Positions 10,576-21,700 of a stretch of 64,000 nt of DNA are shown piece after piece. The DNA comes from Sipunculus nudus (taxonomy: Eukaryota > Annelida > Sipuncula > Golfingiida > Sipunculidae), in the NCBI GenBank assembly GCA_026874595.1, contig CM049315.1:11406664-11470663 (forward strand). The letters run 5' to 3'. The translations under genes and the position numbers were made by a program. The stretch's first letter is position 1, and every line of letters starts with the position of its first letter. The notes beneath the pieces were generated by a model that worked only from the letters and a program-made list of their open reading frames with translations, ran no database searches and was not told the origin of the DNA.

Positions 10576-11699
10576 TTTGGAGTAACAAACTGCCATCTGC
10601 GATTGACCACCAGGGTTATCAGGAAGTTCCCTTGGGGATTATGACATAAACAATATCTTTTTGCCAGTCGGCCGATGGCACGAATTATATATTGATGGTA
10701 TTATATCTGGGCCGCTTAAACTCAGAATTCAAGTGGCCGGGTGCCTGTGTCCCATCACAATCAGCCCCTGGTCCCATCCATAAATGATTAATTTAAAGAT
10801 TATGACTTGGTTACCGCAGGGTCAAGGCTAAAATATCGTCCTAATTTTAGGAAGATTCAGAGACGGATATAATGACCCCCTTTAAATGTGAAGACTAGCA
10901 ACGAATAAAAGGGAAACAATTTTCAGGATTCCACGACCTTGATCATGACAATTAAATGGTCGCAGAAGAATGGATGGAGAGCTCAAAACGGTTTCCTCGT
11001 GAGATAATTCTAAGGGCAGTCTTTTTACCAAATTAGAATGAAATCTGTAAAAATCTAGTTCTGCTCTTTAAATGAAAGATGAAAGAATAACGTGCAGACA
11101 TGCGGACATGGCCACGCTTCGTATAAATCTTACAGAGGATAGAGAAATAAATAAAATGAGGTTCACTTTTTTTACAATATTTTTGACAACGATATAACGT
11201 AAAATGATTTTAAAATTTAGGAGACCTTGACCTTTAAGAATTCTGAGTTACTGAATAGTCTAGCTGATGGAGGGCCACATGTCAAACAACATGAGCCACA
11301 CTGAAAATGATTCTTTTTTTAATATAAGGGAAAGGGTTTCGTGACATGACCTTCTCAAGAAGACGAACTGAAGCACATTCAGACAGCTTAAAGGCAATTT
11401 ATTTCTAAGTTCATCCACTGTGACAAATTTAAATAAAATCAAATAATATAATAATATGGTAATTTAACAAAAACATTAGTCAAATAATAACAAGACGTAG
11501 TAGTCCAAATATTAAAGGTGACTTTTTTACTTTTTAAATTTTTTTTGGTGACCCTTATTTATTTACATGTTACAAGGTAGCACCACAAGTCATTCCATGG
11601 CTTCCTTTTACCATCTGTTCATTCAAAACAGATGCACGGATGACTGTAGGTCCACCAGTCTTGTATACAAATTAAGCTGTCCATTATTCATGGAAATAC

Positions 11700-12020
11700 A
11701 AAATTCAGGCCAATACATCAAACCACTACTTAGATATGTGATTGGATGCCAAAAAAAAACAGGTGGCACCATCAGTCTTGTGTCAGAGAAAGCTAGCAAA
11801 CATAAATGGACGTGCAAAACTCCAGCCAATAAATCAAACCACTCCTGAGAATCGTGTTCATTCCACTCAAAACATTTAAGGCTGATACATCAATCTGTTA
11901 TTGATATATGTGTTTTTCATTAAAACTAAACGCATGTATGAACGCCACAGAAAAACGATTATAAGTGACGATGCCATTCATTAGTACCACTTCTTAGATA
12001 TCTGTGATTTTCACCAAAAA
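11700..12020. repeat. Degenerate tandem repeat, units of roughly 60-110 bp
   Basis: Variants of an ATCAAACCAC-TACTTAGATATGTGATT block recur near 11715, 11830, 11888 and 11978, the last as GTACCACTTCTTAGATATCT. The spacing is irregular and the units strongly diverged, so boundaries are approximate. Confidence 0.45.
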
Positions 12021-12671
12021 CATATACACACGGACGGACGCCACTCAAAGACCAAAGGTCAGAGGTTGTCAAGGTTTAAACCCTAAGCAAAACTATATAT
12101 GGTTTCATGAGGGGTTCTGGTCCTCTAGCGGGCTCGATGAGAACTAATTTTTCCTCCATACAGTAGCGACACCTCTTGTCTGAACAGGTACTAATTTTGT
12201 TCATCTTTTAAAATTATGCATTTTAAACCAAGAATACACATTGCATCCAGTGAGCAATCAAGAATTTCAGTCGTGAGTAGTTCTAAATACTTAGACCATG
12301 CTGCAAAAGTGTAAGTGGCAATATATTGTTATTATATATTTTCAAAATAGAAATTTCTGAATTTCCATTATGTATTTAATCACACTTAACTGTTTAAAGT
12401 CCGTATATGTGTAACACTGCAGGGTCCAATATGTCCTACATATTTTAAGACACGTGAGAGTAACCTAGATTTACATTAAAAATGTGATAATTTTTTTCAT
12501 AATTTGCTAAAGATAGTGGTTAAGGGAAAAGTGAAAGATTCCATTTGCGTATTTTGGCACCTGTAAATATACATAAATGCCAGGTGATCACAGTTTTAGT
12601 TTTAACTACGCTAAAATATTTTTTCTTAAAACACTATTCAAAGTATCTTCTTGGTTCAAAATTTAAATAAA

Positions 12672-13386
12672 CATACTACTACTGCTGTCTTTGTTGCTAC
12701 TACTACTACCCCCACCTCTACTACTATAACTGCTATTACCACTACTACTGCTATTTCTAGTAATACCACCAGTAGCCTCACTACTATTACGACTGCTATT
12801 ACCACCACCCAACTACTACTACTACTCCTTTTACTACTACTACAACAACTACTATAACTACTACTACTTTTACTACGACTATGATTAGTACTACTTCTAC
12901 TACTATTACTTCTTCTACTAGTACTTCTACTACTTCTTCTTTTACTACTACTACTATTATTACTACTACTATTACTACTACTACTTCTACTACCATTACT
13001 ACTGCTATTACAACTTAAGTAACTAGTTCTACTACTATTACTACTATCCGCTATTACTATCCACTACTGCTATTACAATTACTACCACTTCTACTGATAC
13101 AAGCACTATGACTACCAGATCTACTGTTATTACAAGACTACTCCTACGACTATTTCTACTGCTGCAACTACTACAACTAATACTACTTCTACAGTTCTAC
13201 TTCTTATACCACTATCCTACTACTGCCACTAACACCACCACAGCTGTTACTCCTCTCAGTACATCTACTATACTAACACTATAACCACTACCACTGTTAC
13301 CTCTACGTGCCACTACTATATATAACTATACTTCTTCTGCCACTATTAATACTACTGTTTTCTACAAGTAGTAGTAATAATAATAA
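12672..13386. repeat. Long degenerate trinucleotide (ACT/AGT)n tract
   Basis: Roughly 700 bases dominated by ACT/CTA triplets with interspersed ACC, ATT, GCT and TCT variants, ending in AGT/AAT triplets near 13365-13386. Open frames on both strands here (12651-12857 plus strand, Thr/Leu-rich; 12799-12996 minus strand, Val-rich) are by-products of the triplet period and not genes. Confidence 0.93.
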
Positions 13387-13503
13387 AAGTTATAATAATG
13401 ATTAATAGTATTAATATCATCACCTCATCATCATAAATAATAAAATATTATAATGATAATTTTTATTACTATTACAATGAGGGTTAATCGAACATCCACA
13501 GCG

Positions 13504-13622
<119 letters not shown>

Positions 13623-14067
13623 ATTAGTTCGTAAAGCGCTCGACAGGTGACACTTCGTGGCAAGCTGCTTTCTCGTCAATGGCCCACGTGGGTCCATGTT
13701 TGGTTGAGAAGTAATCATTTAGCATTTTCTATCCTTGCTTAATGCTCGGTGATTGAAACTTTTTATTTCCCAAACTTCTCTGTTCCCTTTTAATCTCAAT
13801 TAATTAATATACTGAGACAAATTAGAAAAATTACAGATAGGGCACAATTTTTGATTTTGATAATACTCAAATAAGCCTGCTTTAATCTACATAATTCACG
13901 TATCAGGAATCGGATGTTTGTATATGTAAGAATGATTTAAACTTATGTTATAACAGAAAAGTGTGAACGAAAGCATAATTAATTACACATGCACTTAATA
14001 GGATACTGAATAAAACTATAATTTAAAAAAAAATACAAAAGTGGAAATAATTTAATGCATGCATTTT

Positions 14068-14069
<2 letters not shown>

Positions 14070-14130
<61 letters not shown>
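14070..14130. repeat. (AT)n microsatellite
   Basis: About 60 bases of uninterrupted alternating AT. Confidence 0.95.
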
Positions 14131-14133
<3 letters not shown>

Positions 14134-14684
14134 AAGAAGTGTCAGCTGACGGATGTCGTAGACTTTTGACATTCTAGACTTTGCGCAGCCGACAATACTG
14201 TAATCTCACGCACTACAAGCACTTGTATTAGCCAGTTTTATACAAACTGTTTGAATATGGCGTCTGTCGTTTACAGTACTGTTCTTGCAGACCCTCTTTC
14301 AGCATTCGTATTTTGAACTCTTAATTGACAATATTTTCATATCTGTTTATCTGATTATATAATTTAAAGGAATATGAAGTACATGACTGTTGTAAATTTT
14401 TTATAACATATTTTCATAATATCAATTGATAAGATTATGTAAGGTATAAATATATGAGGTACAAAATTTTTTAATATCAGATTTAATCTGACAACAATAA
14501 AATGTATAACATATAATAACATATTTAAATATGTTTTATAAAAGTTATGGAATATTTATTATCCTCCCATATTCCTAAAGGAACCTGTTTCGACGCTAAA
14601 AATTTGGATATTAACAAACTTAGAGCATTCGTTACATCTGGTGAAAGGGAAAAGAAAAAAACTAGAAAATGTCCACAGGACTGG

Positions 14685-15562
14685 ATCCCCCGCCTAACGG
14701 GAACGTGAGAAATGTGTACACACACGCACACATACCCTCACAGAATTGACCGATAACAATATTGGTCCACTTCGTGCAGGCTTAATCAGAGAACATAATC
14801 TGCTGCAGGTACGGAAAGTGACTTATATGTGAGAAATGTGTACATTGGGTTGTATAAACGAATCTGGAACATGACAAAGATACCGCATGTAGAAAAAAAT
14901 CACAAAATAAACTAAATGAGGATAACAATAAAATATACCTGCTTTGTTAAATAGAAATAGATTTTAGTTACACTTTTCAAGATACTGCATTGCATATAAA
15001 TGTTATACATAAAGTATAAAAATTCATAAATAAATCCCACGATCCATTAACCTGCAGGCATAAACCTGTTCATATATGAACCTTTGAGATATGCCCGCCA
15101 TCTGATAAGGAGACATGCATTTGAGTGATAGTTTTTTTAAATCTTGCATTGCATATGAAATGTTTAGGATTTCAAAATTCATTAAAAAATGCAAAAAAAT
15201 AAGAATTCATTAAAAATAAAAAAAGGAACCAAGTGTGAACAAAACCATATCAGCTCCATAAAATGCAGCTGCTACTATAATAAGAAGTAGATCCCATGGC
15301 CCAGTTGCTTTTTGAGAGCTCGTGTCGCATGTAAAATTTAAAAATTTTGTACAAATATATTCATAAAAAAATCCAAAAATCATTCAAGTGTGACAAAAAC
15401 CTAATTAGCTTTGGAGACCCATAAGATGCACTGGCTGCTACAATTAAAATAATAGATCTAAGTAAAACTTTTCGAGATATCGCACTGCATAACAATTGTT
15501 TACGGAAGGACGGACCGACGGAACTGATCACAGAATCCCTGCTCCGTTGAGGCGGGGGATAA
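14685..15562 (-). mobile_element. Possible dispersed non-autonomous element with inverted ends and internal ~180-bp repeats
   Basis: The left end carries GGATCCCCCGCCTAACGG; the right end, read on the minus strand, carries TATCCCCCGCCTCAACGG, an inverted match of about 16 bases. Between them a loosely repeated unit of about 170-200 bp appears near 14950-15030, 15130-15210 and 15330-15500, recognisable by versions of CTGCATTGCATA, AAAATTCAT and a TAGATC/TAGATTT block. No protein-coding potential is visible. Termini and class are uncertain, so it may also be two nested or adjacent copies of a repeat. Confidence 0.4.
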
Positions 15563-17634
15563 AAAGAGTTCTGCAACCAGATGGGACATACCTGAGGAAT
15601 ATATCAACCATGCATGCTACGACTACATTTGTAACATTTACCATCTTAAGTTATTTGGCAACACACAAGCATGGAGTCACAAATGGTATCATGACAGGTA
15701 ATATACGCTAGCTGTTAGAAAAAACAAGCCAGAAGCCATGGTATCCTGAAGTCTCGAGCCTGCTTCTGTCCAAAGTGATGGAAAGTTAGGTGGAAATCCT
15801 GTGAAATAATGAGTTAATAGGAAAAAGTCGAACTTTCATAATGCAATGTAATAGTTCATATATATATGCATGTCACATAAGTAGTTCGACTAATAATATC
15901 CAAGGAATGACATTTTAATAATGCTTTTACGTAATATTGGTATGGTGTAGTAATTGCTTCAATATAATGTTTATGCTAAATCTGAAACAATCAAGCACTT
16001 TATAGTTGTACATTAAATGTTATATAAATTAACATTATGAAAAACATTGTTCATTGATTCATGTTAAATATTAATTAATAGAACTGAAGATGCTGAAAGA
16101 ATTAAGAGCTGCATACAGCATCAGCACTGTTTTTTGAAAGAAACCGTATTAAATAATGTGTATATATACATATATCTATAGATAATATATATACATGTGT
16201 TTGTATAATCTGCATCACGAGTTTTAACAAGTGTTTTTATGAAAAGTAAATTCAGCATGCATGCAAGGTATAATAAAATTATTAATGTAAAGTCGATGGG
16301 CATGCATGCAGGTGACATTGTCGACTGCGGATTATCTGAGTCTATTATTTTCTTATTAAAAATGCACATTTTCCTATATGCATTTTCCAGCTTTTACTCC
16401 TATATGAGCACATGTAGCGGTTAGGAGAATTTACATTGATTGCGTTTTGCACGCTTTAATATTAGCTAATTCAAGCGAACAGTTTCAGTTACTTTTATAT
16501 ATATGGCTAGCACATACATCGCGTGCGTGTTCCTTCAATGACAATGCCCCCTTAATTACAGGCTTTAACTGGTGTTTGGTCCTTTAAACGTCGCTAGCTC
16601 GCAACAATGTCTGCCAATCACACGCACTCATTGACCCGGCCTTGATGAAGAACCGTCTAATGAGGGTAAAGGTCCCATGAGCGCGCGTGTGATCGGATTA
16701 TTGCAGGCTGGACACCTATACTAATTGTATAGGGATCATTTGAACGTACTGATTGGCTAATCATATATTGTTGCATGTCTTAAAAGAGTTAATATCTAAA
16801 TTAAATATGTTGTATGGCTGACACTGCATGAGATTTTGTTTACAACTTCTTATTTATTTCGCGTCATACTGCCTTCTCAATATTACAGTCATTTCTTCTG
16901 TCACTTCGAACCAAAAATATAATAATTTGACTGGTATGTTAGAACATTTCTGGGTATAGCATGATCATGATTAAAATTAGTACATTCAACCTATGTTGGT
17001 GATTAAAACAAATAACCACATGTAAAGCTATACATTAATTAGATTTTGAATACATGTTCATACTATTGGCGAATATGATGTTTTTATATTATTATGGTTT
17101 TATGTTGTTATGAATGCTGTTATTATTATTATTATTAGTAGTAGTAGTAGTATTTATCCTACATTCTGAATAAGATTATTTCGTGTCGTCTATATCGCGG
17201 AAAAGTTCAATTTTGAAATAATTCACAATGAAACATGCAAACCTGAAGTTAAATCATCCTGATTTGTTTTATTTCTTGTTATACTTTATATTCTTATACT
17301 TGATACGTTTATTCTTTTATATTTTCGATATATATTTTTTATACACATGATATATACAAATTAAGAAAGAAAGACAATGATTTAGAGTATTATCATACAT
17401 ATTATTATAGTAGTACTAGTAGTAGATATTACAATTATTATGATAACAGTATTAAAGTAATAACATAAATATAAAAATAATAAAAATGATAATTATAATA
17501 ATAATAATGATAAAAATAGTGCTTCGGTGAAGTCATATGACGCCGCCTTTGTAAGCGGTCCAGGTTGCTTGTATTTTATAATACTCTTTCTACGGGAGTA
17601 ATCTGGTTTCAAACTAACTTTCCTTTTGTTTCAG

Positions 17635-17710
17635 ATATTCGGCCTGAACGGTCAAACTGAAAACATAACAGCCATGTGGGTTTGTTTACCTGGCAATTCG
17701 TCTGCTCTGA
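17635..17710 (+). other. Possible exon of unknown gene, or 5' untranslated exon
   Basis: A 76-base segment is bounded by an excellent acceptor (TTTCCTTTTGTTTCAG) and an excellent donor (GA|GTAAGT). Only one of three frames is open: IFGLNGQTENITAMWVCLPG then NSSAL, with two N-glycosylation sequons. The other frames stop within 24 bases. It lies about 1 kb upstream of the dachsous start. It does not resemble cadherin or monooxygenase sequence. It could be a non-coding leader exon, part of an unrecognised gene, or chance. Confidence 0.3.
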
Positions 17711-18000
17711 GTAAGTGTCAGTAGCTCGAGACACGAATTACGACATGCATATGGATGAATTGGGCTGTGCCATTTTGGAATAAAGGGATATCAGGGAAGC
17801 GCTTATTAAAGTACTGAAGAAATAATTACACCGAAACATAACTGAATATCAAGTTTAACCTTAGAATATTGTAAAAAGAGCCGAAATATATATTTATTCA
17901 AGTTTAAGTTTGTGTGAAGTAATGGAAATCATATTTCAGTAGAATTGGCCTCCTTATTTTGTAGACTGTCCTTTTACAGATGAATGGCTTCATTGTGCCT

Positions 18001-18120
18001 GGGCGGTGCTTGTGACGTCACGCTGTCAATCACGCAGCAAATGGAAGCGGTGCGGTTGCCAAAAGGAGTTGTCGGGGTAAGGTAAACTACGTCCATATTT
18101 GCCGGAAATTTATGGGAACA
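18001..18120 (+). promoter_or_regulatory. Probable promoter region of dachsous, with GC box and CRE
   Basis: GC content and CpG frequency rise sharply here relative to the upstream AT-rich DNA. A GGGCGG at 18001-18006 is followed by a perfect CREB/ATF palindrome TGACGTCA at 18013-18020. The position, about 700 bases before the signal-peptide Met codon, fits a promoter or start-site region. No TATA box is evident in a convincing position. The transcription start cannot be fixed from sequence. Confidence 0.45.
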
Positions 18121-18745
18121 TTCGGAAACGTATTAGCAGCATAAGAACTCAGGAATAGCGAATTGCGTGAAGAAATATCATACAGGAAAGTGAATTAGCT
18201 GTAAGTAAACTGTGCGAGTGAAAGCCGTGTGCAAGACCGAGCTACCTGCGACTTGTGAGTGGTGAGTGACTTCAATAATAGCAACCGACCGCGTTAGTAC
18301 TGTCAGTGTAGGCCTACCTGTATAGTGGTGTAACCCAGTTGAATTTGTGTAATTACTCTACATATCGTACACTCAACTTCGGAATTATGCGGCTGTTTTG
18401 CTGAGTCAAGTAAAAACGGAACATGTTTGCATGCAAACTGTGTTAAACCTTGCCAAACGACGACTGATTCTGTGATAACACCTGCAGAAGAAGGACAACC
18501 TGCTCTCTTGGTCTCGGAATACTATTGTCAAGAAAACCGGCACGGATACTTTTATAATGGATTTGCACTGAACTTTAGTCGCTGTTCTTCATCTTCTTTA
18601 TATTCATCAAATAGGTCGCTAAATGTATATTTATCAAGACTGCAAACATCAAACGGAATCAATCCAGTATGCCGATCCAGATCACAGAAAAAATCCAGAT
18701 AATACTAATCTGAGTCCATTCAAATTATCCAGATCAAGCAACACG
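18120..18745 (+). other. Probable 5' leader of dachsous, including a 91-codon upstream ORF (18427-18702)
   Basis: This stretch lies between the probable promoter and the chosen start codon, continuous with exon 1. An ATG at 18427 opens a 91-codon frame that closes at 18702, 44 bases before the ATG at 18746 and in a different frame. Another ATG at 18623 is in frame with dachsous, directly after a TAA at 18620-18622, but has a poor context (T at -3). If the leader is unspliced, ribosomes would have to bypass or reinitiate after the upstream ORF. The peptide itself has no recognised family. Confidence 0.4.
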
Positions 18746-21700
18746 ATGACTTCAGTCACATGTGGACGCACCAACAGTAGGAAAGCTTACCCCCCTAGGA
18801 CTATGTATAACCTGATTGTGTTAATTTTACTGCAGTACTTGTTAACATTTGCCCAAGGACAGGGCCATGGTGGTGATGATGTCCCTGTATATGAGTTTAC
18901 TGTGGAGGAGGGGAAACCACAAGGCCATCCAGTTGGGAAAATCGACACTAAAGCAGGCCTTCAATACAAATTCAGTGATCAGCCTGCAGAGTTTACACTT
19001 GATTCAGCAACTGGGGAAATCAGGACTGCTACTGTGATTGACCGCGAAGGTTTAGAGAAAGACACTTTTGAACTTTTCGTACAAAGTGTGCCATCAGCAA
19101 GTCATCTGATTGAGGTACGGGTAACGATAGTGGATATAAATGACAACGATCCAAGGTTTGCTGAACCACACATCAGAATATTGTTTTCTGAGAATGACCG
19201 TTCTGGTACGCAGATTTTACTAGACACTGCAACTGATGCTGATATTGGTGAAAATGATGTCACTGATAATTACAGGATTGTATCAGGAAATGGGGATAAT
19301 AATTTTCGACTGGTGCTGTTCAGGGAATCCACAAAACCCTTGCTGTATCTAGAAAATACAAAAAAACTGGATCGAGAGGATAAAGACTATTACCAGCTCC
19401 GAATCTCTGCTCAAGATGGCGGCTCACCAGTCAGGTACGGTTATTTGGATGTAAATGTAACTGTGACAGATTTTAATGATAACCCTCCAGTGTTTGATGA
19501 AAGCTATTATTCTGCCAAAGTAAATGAGACCATACCTGCAGGAACATCAGTGATTCGGGTGAGAGCCACAGATGAAGATGCTGGTGTCAATGCTGATATA
19601 ACATACAGCATTGTTAATGATGTCACCAATCAGTTTGAGGTAGAGCCAAAAACTGGCACCATCAGAACACGAAAACGGTTAACTTGCCAACAGTCATGTG
19701 ATGGTAACCCCGAATGTAATCCGAAAAGCTGTGTCATCACAGTTGAAGCTCGCGATAACGGTCAGCCATATCCGCTCAAAAGCAATGCGTACATATCGGT
19801 AAATCTGATTGATGAAAATGACCACAGTCCGATCATCAGTATAAGCCATATACCAAGTTCATCTTCGTTCTCTGTTGTCGATGAAGGGGCAGCCATAGAC
19901 ACGAGGGTCGCTTTCGTCAGTGTGACAGATGAGGACGAAGGGCTCAATGGAAGGACTGTTTTGTACATAACTAAAGGAAACGAACTGAATCACTTTCAGT
20001 TGGATCAGTCACCTGTCATGACGGGGTTAAACATCATATCTGTGGCTGCTTCACTGGATCGAGAACGTCAGAGTAAGTACAATCTGACCATATTAGCAAC
20101 TGACCTTGGTACACCACCAAGGTCATCCACGGCACACCTTATTATTATGGTAAATGACACTAATGACCATGAACCTGTTTTCATGAAACAGAGCTACTCT
20201 GTATCACTCTCAGAGTTATCTCCAGTCGGAGCATACGTGGCCAGTTTGACAGCTACAGATAATGACACGGGCATCAATGCTGTGCTGTCTTACCAAGTTA
20301 TTTCAGGAAATGAGCTTGGTTGGTTTAAAATTAACAGAAAATCTGGTTTGGTGACAACTGCCATGAAGCTTGATAGGGAGAGGGTTTCGAGAATAGTGCT
20401 TCGAGTTGAAGCTAAAGATGGCGGGTCAGTGCCTCATCGCTCCAGAACAAACCTAACAATACATATCTGGGATGAAAATGATGAGACGCCTGTTTTCGAG
20501 ATGGATGAATATTCTGTGTCAGTCAGTGAATCTGATCCACCGACAACGTCTTTAATAACCTTAGCAGCTCAAGATTCTGATGAAGGTCGTAATGGCAGCG
20601 TGCGCTACTCCTTTCTTGCCAGTGATAATATGATATATCAAAAAATGTTCCAACTGGATTCTACTTCTGGAAAAATTACAACCCTCCAGAAAATAGATAG
20701 AGAAATATACCCACATATCATTTTGCATGTTATTGCCAAAGATCAAGGGTCACCATCAAAGTCATCTACTGCGGTGATTAATGTTTATGTTTTGGATGTT
20801 AATGACAACTTCCCAATATTTTACCCTGTACAGTACAGTGCACAAGTAATGGATGGAACTCCAGCATCCAGGCCTGTTGTCCAGGTTACTGCTACAGACA
20901 AAGATACAGGGATTAATGCACAACTTAAATACAGCATAACTTTGGGTGCCCATGGAAAGTTTACTATTGATGAAAACACGGGCTGGATCTCCACAGCAAC
21001 AGTCCCCCAAAAGCAAGAAAAGGGTTTTTATAGACTGTCAGTTACTGTTCAAGATCAGGGAGAGAACAAATTAGAAGCAAGACAAAAAGCTGTAGTAGAA
21101 ATTTCTGTGCTGGATTCTTCTGTGCCAATGCCATCCTGTGGAAAACCACTTTATTCCTTCACAGTTCAGGAAGATGGACAGGCTGCCAGTGTGGGCAGAA
21201 ACGTTGGCAGACTGGAAGGCAGGAGTGCTGGTGTATCACAGCCTGTGACATATACCATCACGGGAGGGGATCCATTTAATGTGTTTGATATCAGCCGTAG
21301 TACAGGTACCATCACAACAGCCAAATCTGTTGACAGAGAAAAACAAAAATTATATTCCCTGGAAGTTACAGTGAAAAGCGGCACTGTTTCAGTGATATGT
21401 AAAGCCACAATAAACATCTCAGACCTCAATGATAATGGGCCAAGCTTTCCACAGCCATCAGCTGAGGTTACTGTCCCCGAGAACCTGCCAATGGGTCATG
21501 AAGTTTACCATGCTTATGCTAAAGATCCCGACAGTGAACCAAATGCTCAAGTGAGATACGCTTTACTTCAGGGTGGAAAAACATTCTTCACCATAGGAGA
21601 AAATACTGGTCTAATTAAGCTTTTTCAGCCTCTGATTGGCTCAGCGGGACAAGTAATGTCAGTCAAAGTAAACGCGACTGATTCTGTGTCACCTTACTTT

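Noticed and set aside
12651-12996. Thr/Leu-rich (+) and Val-rich (-) ORFs
   Set aside because: They result from the ACT trinucleotide tract and do not indicate a low-complexity protein gene.
20561-21429. Minus-strand ORFs inside dachsous exon 1
   Set aside because: They are shadows of the plus-strand cadherin frame, which has clear domain repeats throughout.
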